Shown: piece by piece, positions 34,901 to 44,543 of the stretch
Layout: every line of letters begins with the position of its first letter
Numbering within the stretch: the stretch's first letter is position 1
From: Oscillospiraceae bacterium
Lineage (GTDB): Bacteria > Bacillota > Clostridia > Oscillospirales > Ruminococcaceae
Assembly (NCBI GenBank): GCA_017435745.1
Contig: JAFSEN010000080.1
Location: 1 to 46,384, forward strand
Length of the DNA stretch: 46,384 nt
Direction of reading: 5' to 3'
Translations under genes and position numbers: made by a program
The notes under the pieces: generated by a model
The model's database searches: none
What the model was told of the DNA's origin: nothing
Seen by the model: only the letters and a program-made list of their open reading frames with translations

Positions 34901-37900
34901 GCTTATACCTTTAACCTTGAACAGATCGACAGACTCTTCAAAGACGGCACCTACACAATTACTCGTGCAGAAGCTAACAAAGAAGAAGAAAAGATCGAAG
35001 AAACTTTCGGTGAATGGCTTGTTAAGGACGAAAACGGAAAAGTTGTCGGAATCCATGCTGATATTGATGGAAATAAAGACGGCATCATGGAATTTGTAAA
35101 TGTTCTTGTAAACTCCGGATACACCTACATTGCACTTAACAATGCAGAGTTCCTTTACATGAACGAATCCGACGTAACAGAAGTAAAACTTCAGTCCCTC
35201 ATTGATGCTCTCGTTAAAGATGCTTCCTTCTCCAGCGAAAAACTTATCAAACTCGGCAAAGACGGAAAAGGCGAATTTATCAGAGCAACTATGGACCTTG
35301 GTAATACCTCCAAAGACCTCCAGTGCGACGACATTGAATTTGTTCTCTATTTCAATTCCGTTCCCAGCCAGATGGCAACCGTTGCAAACGGCCTTGAAAA
35401 AATCAGACCTTATCTTACCTTCAAATCTTCCGGTCCTATCGCAACCAGAAGTGCAGAAGAAGCTTACCTTGACATCAATGTAAACCTTCCCGAAAAAGTA
35501 TATGAAGTATATCTCGCAGCACTTCTTGCAACCGACAATATCGATAAATCCGATATGGATGCAGTAAACTCCGAGATCGCTCTTATGTTCCTCTGGGATT
35601 ACATCGATATCATTCTCAGTTCCGATGCAGACATCGATACTTTTGAAAACACTCTTGAAAAACTCGGAGTAAGCCGCGACCTTTCCGGCGCAGACGAATA
35701 TTATGATCTTGTAAAAACCGCATTCAGCGAAGGCCTTGCTGTTAACAGCGTTGAAGGCGACGAGATCTTTGATGTAGTTGTTTCTGCAAAAGGTCAGGAT
35801 ACAATCGATGCTCTCATCGAAATGCTCGGCGTTGATCTCGGTACTTATGAAACCTATGTTAAAATGGTATATGAGTATAAGAACAACGAAGAAATCGTTG
35901 CTCCCGCAAGAGTAAATCTTGAAAACACCGAATACGGTTTTGAAGCTGTTATCATCGACGTAAGAGCTTCCGAAACCACCAACAAATTTGACTTTACCAA
36001 AGATCTTAACAAACGCGCAGCAGAAATCAACGGCGAAGCAGTTATCATGCTTCTCGAAGATGTAACCGCTGACCTCGTTCTCAAAGATGCAACCATTATC
36101 GACCTTAACGGTAAAGACCTTAACGGCAGCATCACCGCAAACGGCAAAACCCTTATCTTTGATTCCAGCCTCAACACTTACGAATGCGGTAACGTAACCG
36201 GCGCTCTTAAAGGCGAACTTACCATCGTAGGCGGTAAATATGACGACGCAAATGTCGGCAAATATGTTCCCGAAGGCTATATCGTTGAAGAGGGCACCGT
36301 TCGCAACGTACTTTACACCGTAGGCGAAAAACAGAGCAAATCTTTCCGCAGCTATGCACTTGCAAAGAGCGGCAAAAACGTAACTTTCAACCTTGACGTT
36401 GATGTTATCAACAACGACATCGCAAGCTACACCGAAGCTGCAGCAGCAATCGGCATCGACCTTGCAATCGACCTTGTTCTCAACTATTTCACCAGCGCAT
36501 CCATGGTTGTTGACGGTGAACACGTTCTTTACAACATCGAAGTTGAAGATATCATCGGTATCATCGACGGCGCAGACCGCAAAGAAGCTCTTATCAACGA
36601 AGTTCTCGATTTCGTTGATCCCAGCGAACTTGAAGATTTTGTAAACAGCGTAATTGCTAAGATGCTTGACTTCAAAGCAATCGCAGACGGAATGGCAAAC
36701 GAAGTTCCTTTCATGACCTTCAAAGTTGCAACTTCCCCGATTACCGTTGACGTAAGACACGAAACCACCGAAGATTACATCACCTTTGATATCAAAGCTG
36801 ATGAAACCAGAGCAACCGAATTTGAATTCGGCCTCAGACTTGAAGACAGCGGCTATAACGGCGTTGGTCTTTCCAATAAAGAAAAAGCAATCCTCGACGT
36901 AGTTGCAGTTCTTGCTGACGTTACCGAAAAAGCAGAAGCAACCGTAAGCATTGACAAACCTTCTTACGCTGACAAACATCTCGAAGTTTCCGGTTCTGCA
37001 AAAGCAGAATTCAGATTCGACGTAACCGTTGATCATCACGATACCAACGACATCGAATACACCGCAGAAGAATATGTAAACGCATTTGCAGTTGTTGTTG
37101 CATACGGCAACAAAGGCAGCGAAACCGCAAACAAACTTGTTGAAGCAATCAACAGCGGCAAAGATATGAAGAAAGCAATCGATGCTGTAACTGTTGAAGA
37201 CGTAGTCGACGGCCTTAAGAAACTCAGCAGATCCAAGACCTTCGCTCAGATGGTTTCCGAACTTGGAATCACCGAAGATCTCGGCAACGAAGCAAATCTT
37301 GAAGGAATCTATCATCTTATTCTTACCGCAGCAGGCAAAGGTCTTGAAGAACTTGAAATCAACGGACCGAAGAAAGCTATGGGCGGTATCTATAATGAAC
37401 AGACCGGATACTATGAATTCGAACTCACCAGCGTTGAGAGAGAAAAGACCGTATCCAGAGGCGGATATTCCGTAACTGCAAAAGCAGAACTTGAAAAACT
37501 TCTCGTTGCAGTAAAACTCTTCGACGAAGTGGATGAACCGGAACACGTACATGTTTGGGGCGAAACCGAGTACAACTGGACCCAGGATGCAAACGGAGCT
37601 TATACCGGATGCACTGCAACCCGCGAATGTACCGATCCTGCATGCAACCATTCTGAAACTGCAGTAGCTGATATCACTGTTGATACCAAAGACGCAACCT
37701 GCAAAGAAGAAGGAAAAGTAACCTATACTGCAAACTTCAACGGTTATACTTGGGCAGAAACCCAGACCAAGACCAAAACCATCGACAAACTTCCTCATAC
37801 TGAAGGAAACCCTGTAAGAGAAAATGTTGTTGATGCAACCTGCGCAAAAGAAGGTTCTTACGACGAAGTAGTTTACTGCTCTGTTTGCGGTGAAGAACTC

Positions 37901-38836
37901 AGCAGAGTAGAAAAAACTATTGACAAACTTCCTCATACTGAAGGAAACCCTGTAAGAGAAAATGTTGTTGATGCAACCTGCGCAAAAGAAGGTTCTTACG
38001 ACGAAGTAGTTTACTGCTCTGTTTGCGGTGAAGAACTCAGCAGAGTAGAAAAAACTATCGACAAACTTCCTCATACCGAAGCAACCAAAGAAGTTGACCG
38101 TGTTGAAGCAACTTGCCAGGCAGAAGGTTCCTACAAAGTAGTAACTTACTGCTCCGTATGCTACGAAGTAATTAAAGAAGAAACCGTTGTAATTCCGAAA
38201 CTCGACCATACTCCTGTTAAGGATGAAGCAGTTGCTCCCGATTGCGTCAACACCGGTCTTACCGAAGGATTCCACTGCGGTGTCTGCGGTGAAGTTCTTA
38301 TAGCACAGGATGTAATTCCTGCTCTCGGCCATACCGAAGTTGTTGACGAAGCAGTTGCACCTACCTGCACCGAAACCGGTCTTACCGAAGGCAAACATTG
38401 CTCTGTCTGCGGCGAAGTTCTCGTTGCACAGGAAGTTGTTCCCGCACTCGGACATGATTACAAATATGAAACCATTAAAGAGCCTACCTGCACCGAAAAA
38501 GGTGAATTCAGAAAATACTGCGCAAACGGCTGCGGTGAAGAAGAATTCGGCGAAATCGATGCTCTCGGCCACGATTGGGGCAGATGGACTGTTGTAAAAC
38601 CTGCAACCTTCTATACCACCGGCCTTATGCAGCGTGTCTGCGAAAGATGTGGCGAAGTTGAAACCAGAGTAATTCCGAAACTCGAGAAACCCTCCATTCC
38701 TGACGATGATGAAGAGGAAGACAGAGAAGACGAAGATAACCCTGATACCGGCGCACCTTACATGGGTTCCGCTCTTGCAGCAATCGCAACCCTTGCAGGC
38801 GTTGCAGTTATTATCGAAAAAGCAAGAAAACATTGA
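31937..38836 (+). CDS. 2299-residue cell-wall-anchored surface protein
   Basis: Signal peptide (1-35, cut after AFA), then a very long, mostly alpha/beta repetitive ectodomain rich in Glu, Ala and Val. A beta-helix-like stretch near 1370-1430 has [13 protein letters not shown], similar in style to the 20296 protein. Residues about 1870-2250 hold at least six Cys-x-x-Cys units (CSVCGE, CGVCGE, CERCGE) of about 46 residues, of a kind found in clostridial surface proteins; zinc binding is likely but not proven. The C-terminus is an acidic linker, NPDTG (2268-2272), a hydrophobic helix and a basic end, a sortase-type sorting signal. AGGAGGAG is very close to ATG 31937; ATG 31940 has better spacing. 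No sortase gene is in the window. Probably a stalk-like adhesin; own promoter. Confidence 0.85.
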   Translation: MMKTKTPILSRCLAMLLALVLSFANVPGLVVTAFAADKVVSAGSVIADNYELTEAEEALLNSGYLAGDYTIEYDFPKESDVEVDAENKIITAAKKNGWKAETAVVAVEGEEDKDVTLTDKGDYTEGTYTYDGHAFTVKVNYVLEQNIDNQEQMLNAIVSLVSGVEALDAGYESETNLGTVILALDVLGDLADGIEMKFSGGGSISAQFGPDAIAAIEAFEAESKANGGKLDLQVMNMAYATGASKLEYVLKNGADYRECLAETHSNISAIINDPLCNNAILDSYLQSSDPAGHTQWMAFKNIMHDLEETLEAAMNCNWTAAEKGTALVYGGDEFDSYVDLDAKVAAINEISTVTVTNPLTIAEKVVTANMNTKNVAVKVVLNVVENAADSAVLVEYAPKEAVIIVNEDATEEEITAKVVETKIEEEAIAAWGDKYVADHYNREVIVEGNAYTVSYSPKTYAVTGFVTLNVPYGYKLTLPKYNNAEDSENPQAYDYFVGGVKTAEGTVVEILGNVEITRSIGKAYAVGNLYTIVADNYGDDVVKAILKSGALFGNEVISYRKPDPADAGSILTLKDGILSAANYPSNYNNFDWKPETYNVNGNNNAFSGNTVEGLEDAKEVKVQYKLLLENFGQEKAQEILDLAATLKADAEAQKSAMDSLKGMKDDLAKLDRSKFGALNGVIETTDFTPGDGPDGYDDFTDAENLRMQEYFSDVVGKIINGHIAPNNYLKIYNFVTAYEAEGDNGLAYYYKNADAIINEVTKLASYLGDMTKEEEALKIMVTAAGFPDYADKISDVETKLKDYLADLSAPNEAINVEGDLTALIAALNMEGDAVCTATGAPYIRSEVLTAMDESQVNVQVIISTSYGNATVTTPSMDKNTVLDQAVVNELKAAVEAEVAKLLKADAKYYNLAVEGNKVEDLVGTEVDAQINIYYTYSAKDYTVVIEGVAGTQTITVDNLSINLPKHEKEEEGWEYRYVIDGEEGITATAYTFNLEQIDRLFKDGTYTITRAEANKEEEKIEETFGEWLVKDENGKVVGIHADIDGNKDGIMEFVNVLVNSGYTYIALNNAEFLYMNESDVTEVKLQSLIDALVKDASFSSEKLIKLGKDGKGEFIRATMDLGNTSKDLQCDDIEFVLYFNSVPSQMATVANGLEKIRPYLTFKSSGPIATRSAEEAYLDINVNLPEKVYEVYLAALLATDNIDKSDMDAVNSEIALMFLWDYIDIILSSDADIDTFENTLEKLGVSRDLSGADEYYDLVKTAFSEGLAVNSVEGDEIFDVVVSAKGQDTIDALIEMLGVDLGTYETYVKMVYEYKNNEEIVAPARVNLENTEYGFEAVIIDVRASETTNKFDFTKDLNKRAAEINGEAVIMLLEDVTADLVLKDATIIDLNGKDLNGSITANGKTLIFDSSLNTYECGNVTGALKGELTIVGGKYDDANVGKYVPEGYIVEEGTVRNVLYTVGEKQSKSFRSYALAKSGKNVTFNLDVDVINNDIASYTEAAAAIGIDLAIDLVLNYFTSASMVVDGEHVLYNIEVEDIIGIIDGADRKEALINEVLDFVDPSELEDFVNSVIAKMLDFKAIADGMANEVPFMTFKVATSPITVDVRHETTEDYITFDIKADETRATEFEFGLRLEDSGYNGVGLSNKEKAILDVVAVLADVTEKAEATVSIDKPSYADKHLEVSGSAKAEFRFDVTVDHHDTNDIEYTAEEYVNAFAVVVAYGNKGSETANKLVEAINSGKDMKKAIDAVTVEDVVDGLKKLSRSKTFAQMVSELGITEDLGNEANLEGIYHLILTAAGKGLEELEINGPKKAMGGIYNEQTGYYEFELTSVEREKTVSRGGYSVTAKAELEKLLVAVKLFDEVDEPEHVHVWGETEYNWTQDANGAYTGCTATRECTDPACNHSETAVADITVDTKDATCKEEGKVTYTANFNGYTWAETQTKTKTIDKLPHTEGNPVRENVVDATCAKEGSYDEVVYCSVCGEELSRVEKTIDKLPHTEGNPVRENVVDATCAKEGSYDEVVYCSVCGEELSRVEKTIDKLPHTEATKEVDRVEATCQAEGSYKVVTYCSVCYEVIKEETVVIPKLDHTPVKDEAVAPDCVNTGLTEGFHCGVCGEVLIAQDVIPALGHTEVVDEAVAPTCTETGLTEGKHCSVCGEVLVAQEVVPALGHDYKYETIKEPTCTEKGEFRKYCANGCGEEEFGEIDALGHDWGRWTVVKPATFYTTGLMQRVCERCGEVETRVIPKLEKPSIPDDDEEEDREDEDNPDTGAPYMGSALAAIATLAGVAVIIEKARKH
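37784..38059 (+). repeat. Two near-identical 138-bp tandem repeats in the coding sequence
   Basis: Units at 37784-37921 and 37922-38059 differ at one base (the last position) by my reading. Each codes for 46 residues with one CSVCGE. More diverged units follow up to about 38690. The near-identity points to recent duplication. Confidence 0.9.
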
Positions 38837-38875
38837 TAATCGATAATTGAAAAAACAAGCTGAGCATTCAGCATA

Positions 38876-38910
38876 AAAATGAGCACGGCAGAGCCGTGCT
38901 CATTTTTTTT
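38876..38910 (+). terminator. Terminator of the wall-protein gene
   Basis: ATGAGCACGGC (38879-38889) pairs with GCCGTGCTCAT (38893-38903), loop AGA, followed by a long T run. A smaller stem GCTGA/TCAGC lies just before it. Confidence 0.9.
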
Positions 38911-38933
38911 ACCTTCGGAAAACGCGAATGGAG

Positions 38934-38962
38934 TTGACGAAAAGGAAGAAAAAGAATAAAAT
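38934..38962 (+). promoter_or_regulatory. Promoter of the small membrane-anchored protein gene
   Basis: TTGACG at 38934-38939, 17-bp spacer, TAAAAT at 38957-38962. Confidence 0.7.
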
Positions 38963-38995
38963 ACTATATATAGAAAAATAATAAGGAGAAAACAT

Positions 38996-39451
38996 ATGAA
39001 GAACCTTAAAAAGGCCTCGGCTTTGTTTTTATCGTTGATTATATTATTTATATTACCGGTTACCGCAAACGCTTCGCTTATGGAAAATGACGGACTTGAG
39101 GTAACCATCGATACGGACCGGGAAAATTATGAAGAGGGCGAAGCCATAACCGCCACAATAACCGTTACCAACACAAAGGACGAACCTGTTCAGATACTTA
39201 ACCTTGAACAGCTTGTTCCGGAAGGTTACGTTATTGAAGAAGGTTCCGATTTTGAAGGCGAAGTTACCCTTGGAAAAGGTGAATCCATAAGCATAAACGT
39301 AAGGTATGCCGGAGAAAACCCGATTCCGGATGAGAACAAGGTTGAAGATTTTCTGAACAATCTTATATACGGAGAAACCTGGGTAATTCCGAATATTCTT
39401 CTTGTAATCGGTGGTATTGCGGCAGTTGCAATTTTCTTTAAACTCACATAA
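38996..39451 (+). CDS. Small membrane-anchored Ig-like (BsuPI/DUF11-like) surface protein
   Basis: 151 residues. Signal peptide (1-27), then one compact beta-sandwich of about 90 residues: GLEVTIDTDRENYEEGEAI and ATITVTNTKDEPV are the first strands of CARDB/BsuPI-type domains. One C-terminal TM helix (about 131-149) and a two- to three-residue tail follow. Same plan as the larger products at 5361 and 29933 but without an acidic tail. AAGGAG precedes ATG 38996, and it has its own promoter and terminator. Function unknown. Confidence 0.78.
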   Translation: MKNLKKASALFLSLIILFILPVTANASLMENDGLEVTIDTDRENYEEGEAITATITVTNTKDEPVQILNLEQLVPEGYVIEEGSDFEGEVTLGKGESISINVRYAGENPIPDENKVEDFLNNLIYGETWVIPNILLVIGGIAAVAIFFKLT

Positions 39452-39454
39452 CAA

Positions 39455-39482
39455 AAAAAGCACCTTAAAGGTGCTTTTTTTA
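39455..39482 (+). terminator. Terminator after 38996-39451
   Basis: AAGCACCTT pairs with AAGGTGCTT around position 39467, with A run before and T run after it. Confidence 0.85.
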
Positions 39483-39595
39483 TTGCATAAATTATTATCG
39501 GGGTACCGAATTATAATCTTGCCACAAAAGGTTTAATATGATAAACTGTAACTAATAATAAACAAAAGTTGAAATTCCCGATTGGACGTGAAAAT

Positions 39596-40888
39596 ATGAA
39601 AATAAACGTAAAAAACATGCCCTATGACAAGGTTCTGGAACTTCCGAGACTGAAGCATAAAAAACCGAGAAAACCAAGCGCCTTCCTTGCGGCCGTTGTG
39701 CGCCTTGCTGTTGAACCGACTCTTCGGCAGATAAAGTTCTCGTACACAACAGAAAGAATGGATCTGGTGGGCGATAAGCCCTGCCTGATACTGATGAATC
39801 ATTCAAGCTTCACCGACATGAAACTTGCCTACGGAATTTTCTATCCGAGAAAGCTCGGAATTGTAACTTCCGTTGATGCAATGTCCGGAATCCTTGGAAA
39901 ACTTATGCGCATTCTTGGCTGTACCCCGACCCATAAATACATCGCGGATTATTCGCTTATCAAGGATATTGAATATATGCTCAAGGTCAACAAAAGCAGC
40001 GTTCTTATGTATCCGGAAGCGGGATATTCCTTCGACGGAAGAACAACCGCCCTTCCGAGAAAGCTCGGCGTTCTCATGAAGAAGCTTGGGGTTCCGGTAG
40101 TCACCGTAATCACCGAAGGCGCCTTTGCAAGGGACCCGCTTTATAATATGCTCCAGATAAGGGACGTTAAAGTAAGCGCCCATGTAAAATGTATTGCAAC
40201 GGAAGAGGAACTGAAGGAAAAATCCGTTGCGGAGCTTGACGCTCTTCTTGACGAAGCTTTTTCTTTCGATAACTTTGCATGGCAAAGGGACAACAAAATC
40301 GTGATCGACGAACCTTTCCGGGCTGACGGACTTCACAGGATACTCTATAAATGTCCCCATTGCGGAAAAGAGAACGAGATGGAAGGCAAGGGAACAAAAA
40401 TTTCCTGCAAAGCCTGCGGAAAAGAATGGGAAATGGACGTTTACGGCCAGCTTTCCGCCATTTCGGGAGAAACTGAATTTTCCCATGTTCCGGATTGGTA
40501 CGATTGGCAAAGGGAATGTGTACGCAGGGAAATTGAGGAAGGAACCTATTCGATAGATACCGAAGTTGATATTGCCGTTCAGGTAAACCTTGACGGGGTT
40601 TGCATGATAGGGCCGGGAAGGCTTACCCACAGCATGGAAGGTTTCCGCCTTACGAGCAGCGACGGCAAGCTGGATTATGAACAATCGCCCACCGCAAGCC
40701 ACACCCTTTATTCCGACTATTACTGGTACGAAATAGCCGATACCATCGGAATAGGGGACAACGAATTTTCCTATTTCTGTTTCCCGAAAGAGAAGGTTTC
40801 AGTAACAAAAGCGCGCCTTGCAACGGAAGAGATATATAAAATTGCAAGAGCACAGAAAAGAAAAAGAAGAAAAACCGAAGAACAATAA
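39596..40888 (+). CDS. PlsC-like acyltransferase with internal zinc ribbon
   Basis: 430 residues. The N-terminal half (about 50-235) is a glycerolipid acyltransferase of the PlsC group: NHSSFTD at 68-74 gives the catalytic His-Asp pair (His69, Asp74), and YPEAGYSFDG at 139-148 fits the second motif. Such enzymes acylate lysophosphatidate or related lipids at the inner membrane face. It is followed by a treble-clef/zinc-ribbon element (CPHC at 253-256, CKAC at 271-274) and about 150 C-terminal residues of unknown role, giving almost twice the size of a simple PlsC. ATG 39596 is preferred to the in-frame TTG 39569, but no strong RBS supports either. It ends with a basic tail. Confidence 0.8.
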   Translation: MKINVKNMPYDKVLELPRLKHKKPRKPSAFLAAVVRLAVEPTLRQIKFSYTTERMDLVGDKPCLILMNHSSFTDMKLAYGIFYPRKLGIVTSVDAMSGILGKLMRILGCTPTHKYIADYSLIKDIEYMLKVNKSSVLMYPEAGYSFDGRTTALPRKLGVLMKKLGVPVVTVITEGAFARDPLYNMLQIRDVKVSAHVKCIATEEELKEKSVAELDALLDEAFSFDNFAWQRDNKIVIDEPFRADGLHRILYKCPHCGKENEMEGKGTKISCKACGKEWEMDVYGQLSAISGETEFSHVPDWYDWQRECVRREIEEGTYSIDTEVDIAVQVNLDGVCMIGPGRLTHSMEGFRLTSSDGKLDYEQSPTASHTLYSDYYWYEIADTIGIGDNEFSYFCFPKEKVSVTKARLATEEIYKIARAQKRKRRKTEEQ

Positions 40889-41389
40889 AAAGCTTTGATG
40901 TAAAATTTTTGTGTTTTTGAAAAAGGGCTTGTTAAACAAATACTGAAAAAATAAATTTATATTTGTAAATAAAATAGCCATGTTTGAAAAATAAGCATGT
41001 GTTTAATGTTTTACAAGTAGTGAGGCAAGCGATGTAAGATGGTTACAAAAAGGTCAAGAAGCATTTTAGAAATTGAGCAATCTTAATTTTTATTAGTTAT
41101 GGTTATTACGCTGTTTTCACATTGGACTTCGATTTATAAGCTAAAAATTAAACGCTGAGTTGACGTATTTGATTTTTTACTATAGCTAGTGTATACGAAG
41201 TTTAACTTTGCACATTCTCATTATATTTCGCTTGTGTATCAGTTAATTCACTTATCATTTGAAAAATATCCGAATCTATTTATGAATGTGTTTTTTAATT
41301 TACATATTTTATTTTTTCTTATTTTATGTTATAATAATATTTTATTTAAAGCATGTTTTAAATAATAAAATGGAGGTTATAATAAAATA
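40889..41389. other. AT-rich intergenic region
   Basis: About 500 bases, clearly richer in A and T than the flanks. Two weak promoter-like spots (TTGACG near 41160 and TATAAT at 41330-41335) and an imperfect AT hairpin at about 41338-41371 lie before the next gene. No open frame with a convincing RBS and no known RNA seen. Confidence 0.5.
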
Positions 41390-42127
41390 ATGATTATCCT
41401 AAATAACATAATTAGTTTTTTTAATTCTCTCACAAATTCTTCAAATAATTTATATTGGGGTTGTTATATACTAGGTTTTTTAACAATATTTGTGTTTAAT
41501 ACTTTCTATGCAAAAAAATTTGACATAAATAAAGGTAAGGCGTTTGTATTGACGGTTTTGTCATATATTTTGATTCTTGTTTGGGCTTATGTTTTGGCAT
41601 GGGCGGAAAGTCTTTTTACAAATTGGGGACATCATAATGCAGTTAGAGTGTATATTTGGATGCCGGCATTGTTATATGTACTCGCAAAACCTATGTCTAT
41701 AGAATGGAAAAAGGCTTGTGATTTTATTGCTCCATCTACTTGTATTGTTTATGGAATAGCTCGTTTGGGTTGTTTATTCCCAGGATGTTGTTATGGTATT
41801 CCGTGCGAATGGGGTATTTATAGTGATTGTACAGGTTATGAAGTCTTTCCCGTTCAACTGTGTGAAGCGATAACTTCCCTTGTCATAGCTTTTTTTGCAA
41901 TCTATATGAACAGAAAAAAAGAATATATCGCAGACTCAAAAACATATTTTATAATGCTTATTCCTTATGGAATCAGCAGATTTATATGGGAATTTTTTGC
42001 AGACAATGAAAAGGTGTTTTTGAACATTTCTTCACTGGCATTACATGCACTTTTAATGTCCGTTGTAGGTATAGTGATGCTGATAATTTTGAATAAAATG
42101 GAAAAAAAGAAAAAAATTATCCCATAA
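41390..42127 (+). CDS. Lgt-like prolipoprotein diacylglyceryl transferase homolog
   Basis: 245 residues with about seven hydrophobic segments, as in Lgt. Lgt moves diacylglycerol from phosphatidylglycerol to the lipobox Cys. The signature part is YGIARLGCLFPGCCYG (121-136), a Cys-rich variant of the Lgt R-x-G-N-x-x-N-G-E-x-x-G motif; the usual Asn and Glu are absent, so activity may differ. GGAGG lies about 14 bases before ATG 41390. Codon use is much more AT-rich than in the neighbours, and the gene sits between AT-rich gaps, which suggests transfer. It may be a paralog of the housekeeping lgt rather than the main copy. Confidence 0.7.
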   Translation: MIILNNIISFFNSLTNSSNNLYWGCYILGFLTIFVFNTFYAKKFDINKGKAFVLTVLSYILILVWAYVLAWAESLFTNWGHHNAVRVYIWMPALLYVLAKPMSIEWKKACDFIAPSTCIVYGIARLGCLFPGCCYGIPCEWGIYSDCTGYEVFPVQLCEAITSLVIAFFAIYMNRKKEYIADSKTYFIMLIPYGISRFIWEFFADNEKVFLNISSLALHALLMSVVGIVMLIILNKMEKKKKIIP

Positions 42128-42136
42128 TATATTAGG

Positions 42137-42173
42137 AAACAGGGACAAAACACTTTTTGCTCCTGTTTTTTTA
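42137..42173 (+). terminator. Terminator after the Lgt-like gene
   Basis: AACAGG at 42138-42143 pairs with CCTGTT at 42162-42167 with an internal A/T extension, followed by a long T run. Confidence 0.7.
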
Positions 42174-42275
42174 TAAGCGCTTTTAATTTTAATCAAATAC
42201 CTATTTGCCATCGATAGAATATCTTGACTTAATTTATGTATTAAAAAATGCTTTATGATTGCATTACTAAATAAT

Positions 42276-42314
42276 AAAGAATGAGCACCGCTTAAAAAGC
42301 GGTGCTCATTCTTT
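42276..42314. terminator. Long perfect hairpin, terminator of gldA
   Basis: AAAGAATGAGCACCGCTT and its exact complement form an 18-bp stem around AAA. T-rich flanks on both sides let it serve the minus-strand gldA gene, whose stop is at 42353. Confidence 0.8.
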
Positions 42315-42352
42315 ATATCGTCCGTGCTCACACGGCGGATTTCAGGGAAAAA

Positions 42353-43438
42353 TTATTTGAGATATTCGCCGATTTCGTTTGCGGCAAGGATTGCAGCATA
42401 GACATCTTCGGGAGTAACTTCGAAAGGCATGTTGCCAACGGTATCTCCGGGTGCGCAAACGGTTTCTGCAACAGCCATGATCTCTTCGGGTTTGATTTCG
42501 GTTACGTCAAGGTCTGCAAGAGTGGTGGGAAGGCCAACTTCCTGGCAGAGGGTGACAACTTCTTCAATTTCGTCTTTGGGTGCATTTTCAAGAACAAGCT
42601 GAACAAGAACGCCGAAAGCAACTTTTTCGCCGTGATAGAATTTGTGGGTTGCTTCGATTGCGGTAAGACCGTTGTGAACAGCATGTGCTGCTGCAAGGCC
42701 GCCGGATTCAAAACCGATACCGGAAAGGTAGGTGTTTGCTTCGATGATGTTTTCAACAGCTTTGGTGCAGACTTTGTTCTTTACTGCGAGATATGCGGAA
42801 ACGCCGTCTTCAAGAAGGGTTTCGTAGCAAAGTTTTGCAAGAGCAAGAGCGGTTTTGGTGGGTTTGCCGCCAACGCAGTTGCTTGCCTGGCTCTGTGCGC
42901 AGGCTCTTGCTTCAAAATAGGTTGCAAGAGCATCGCCGATACCTGCTGCAAGAAGTCTTGCGGGAGCTTTGGAAACAACGTCGGAGTCAACAAGAACGAT
43001 GTTGGGGTTGCTGGGAAGGAAGAGATATTTTTCAAAAACGCCTTCGTCGGTGTAAATTACGGAAAGTGCGGAGCAGGGAGCATCGGTGGAAGCGATGGTG
43101 GGAACGATTACAACAGGTTTTCCGGTGTAATAACCAACTGCTTTTGCGGTGTCGTGTGTTTTGCCGCCGCCGATACCTACAACAACGTCGCCGCCTTTTT
43201 CTTTAAGAACTTCGATAACGCGGTTGATTTCGGTCATGGAGCATTCGCCGCCGAATTCTTCAACTTCGAATTTTTTGTCAGCCATGCCTGCTTCAACAGA
43301 AGGCATTACGATGGGTTTTACAAATTTGTCAACGAGGATGAACATGGAATTGCCGATTGCGCCAGCGTGTTTTGCAAGGTTAACAAGTTCGCCTCTGCCC
43401 TGGATATATCTGGTAGGGCTGCCGATGATTTTTGCCAT
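42353..43438 (-). CDS. gldA: Glycerol dehydrogenase, NAD-dependent
   Basis: 361 residues, the normal length of GldA. It oxidises glycerol to dihydroxyacetone with NAD+ and uses one Zn. Seen: the Rossmann-type GIGGGKTHDTAK at 88-99, the TIASTDAPCSAL stretch (114-125) and the metal ligands Asp169 (GIGDALATYFEARA), His252 or His255 (AHAVHNGL) and His269 (HGEKVAFG). ATG 43438 follows AAGGAG at good spacing; an upstream in-frame ATG at 43471 has none. The promoter at 43477-43505 is strong and contains an inverted repeat. Monocistronic. Confidence 0.93.
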   Translation of the reverse strand: MAKIIGSPTRYIQGRGELVNLAKHAGAIGNSMFILVDKFVKPIVMPSVEAGMADKKFEVEEFGGECSMTEINRVIEVLKEKGGDVVVGIGGGKTHDTAKAVGYYTGKPVVIVPTIASTDAPCSALSVIYTDEGVFEKYLFLPSNPNIVLVDSDVVSKAPARLLAAGIGDALATYFEARACAQSQASNCVGGKPTKTALALAKLCYETLLEDGVSAYLAVKNKVCTKAVENIIEANTYLSGIGFESGGLAAAHAVHNGLTAIEATHKFYHGEKVAFGVLVQLVLENAPKDEIEEVVTLCQEVGLPTTLADLDVTEIKPEEIMAVAETVCAPGDTVGNMPFEVTPEDVYAAILAANEIGEYLK

Positions 43439-43464
43439 AGTGATTTCTCCTTTTTGTATAAAAA

Positions 43465-43494
43465 TTAACATCTATATTTATACCACTATGTTAA
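43465..43494. promoter_or_regulatory. Inverted repeat over the gldA promoter, possible operator
   Basis: TTAACAT at 43465-43471 and ATGTTAA at 43488-43494 face each other 16 bases apart and bracket the -10 box. The half-sites resemble Rex-type TTGTTAA only loosely. Operator function is a guess. Confidence 0.3.
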
Positions 43495-43505
43495 ATTTTT
43501 GTCAA
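43477..43505 (-). promoter_or_regulatory. Sigma-A promoter of gldA
   Basis: Minus strand: perfect TTGACA (43505-43500), 17-bp spacer, TATAAA (43482-43477). Confidence 0.8.
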
Positions 43506-43528
43506 CAGGAAACAAAGTTATGCAAATA

Positions 43529-43558
43529 AAAAAATCCGGACAGAAATCCGGATTTTTT
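43529..43558. terminator. Terminator downstream of the vanW-type gene
   Basis: AAAAATCCGG pairs with CCGGATTTTT around ACAGAAAT, with A and T runs on each side. It serves the minus-strand gene ending at 43557. Confidence 0.8.
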
Positions 43559-44393
43559 ATTCTTCAGCGTTTAAATCGTTTTCAATAACAAGGTTATCGG
43601 TATTATACATAACCTTTGCGTTGTTGTCACGGATAAGTTCCCGGAGCAATTCGTTTCCGGTTGTTTTGTCGATGCATATCCTAAAAACTTTTCCTTTGCG
43701 GTAAACCGCGCCGCCTTTTCGTACAAAATGTTCGTTTTCGGTTTTTATATGATATTTTAATGCCGGGGCTTCGGAAGCGCGAATTTCGCCGCAAAGATGG
43801 GTTTCGGTAACATAAGTGACCAGCTGATAGGTGACGTCCGTTTCGTTTTTAAAACGGTAGTCAAGATAGTTATATAATATGGAAGTGCCGGTTCCGAAAG
43901 GTACCTGCCTGTTGTAATCCGGGAACAAATCAATTCCGTCGTGATGATGATGCTCAACGATTGTCAAAGGGGTGTGCAAAATCATCCAATGTATCAGATT
44001 TGTAAATTGGCATAAACCGCCGCCGATTCCGGCTTTTACCCGATTTTTAAAAAGCGTAACGCCTTCTTTAAAACCCTTGGATGCTGTGGGGTTTCCCACA
44101 AGCTTCCAGAAGGAAAAAGTTTCTCCCGGGCGAATAAGAATTCCGTTTATTTTCGGTGCGCAAAGCCCAAGGTTTACGGCCTTGTTATCCTGGAGCTTTG
44201 GTTCCGTGTTTCCAAGCTTTCTCCGTATAAGCGAGTTATGCTTATATATAACGACCGGCAAAAGTTCCTCCTGTTTGATTTTGGAAAAACGGCTATGGGA
44301 AAACAAATCTTTGGCTTTGCGAACCATCCGGCATTTCAGTACAGATATTTTATAAGTCGTTGGGGAAATCTGGCAAAAAAGTTTTCTGCTCAT
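43557..44393 (-). CDS. VanW-family protein
   Basis: 278 residues, no clear signal or TM. The VanW core is plain: ILIRPGETFSFWKLVGNPT, then GFKEG, GIGGGLCQFTNLI and a His-rich VEHHHHDG. VanW domains are common in clostridia and occur in vancomycin-resistance clusters, but their activity is unknown. ATG 44393 has GGAGGG six bases upstream; a second ATG two codons earlier directly abuts that GGAGGG. It has its own promoter at 44440-44468. No other van genes are near, so a link to resistance is not supported. Confidence 0.88.
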   Translation of the reverse strand: MSRKLFCQISPTTYKISVLKCRMVRKAKDLFSHSRFSKIKQEELLPVVIYKHNSLIRRKLGNTEPKLQDNKAVNLGLCAPKINGILIRPGETFSFWKLVGNPTASKGFKEGVTLFKNRVKAGIGGGLCQFTNLIHWMILHTPLTIVEHHHHDGIDLFPDYNRQVPFGTGTSILYNYLDYRFKNETDVTYQLVTYVTETHLCGEIRASEAPALKYHIKTENEHFVRKGGAVYRKGKVFRICIDKTTGNELLRELIRDNNAKVMYNTDNLVIENDLNAEE

Positions 44394-44439
44394 AAACATC
44401 CCTCCGAAATAAAATTTGCAAATATCAATTAACGTTTTC

Positions 44440-44468
44440 AATATAGCATAAAGGCTGCTGCTTTTCAA
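44440..44468 (-). promoter_or_regulatory. Promoter of the vanW-type gene
   Basis: Minus strand: TTGAAA (44468-44463), 17-bp spacer, TATATT (44445-44440). Confidence 0.7.
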
Positions 44469-44509
44469 TAAATATGATTTTTTGGAATATTCAATATAAT
44501 TAGAAAATA

Positions 44510-44543
44510 AAAAATCCCCCGGGAAAATCCGGGGGGATTTTTT
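44510..44543. terminator. Terminator after the serine recombinase gene
   Basis: AAATCCCCC and GG pair with CC and GGGGGATTT, with A/T runs on both sides. It abuts the recombinase stop at 44542-44544. Confidence 0.8.

Noticed and set aside
37550-38690. CRISPR-like array
   Set aside because: The regular repeats are in-frame protein repeats with Cys-x-x-Cys motifs, without unique spacers.
33641-38833. A 1730-codon open frame antisense to the wall-protein gene
   Set aside because: It mirrors the codon bias of the sense gene, is rich in Cys/Phe/Ser without a domain, and has no RBS. The sense frame has a signal peptide, repeats and a sorting signal.
43557-44393. Vancomycin-resistance cluster member
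   Set aside because: VanW domains are widespread in clostridia and no vanA/H/X/S/R-type gene is seen nearby.
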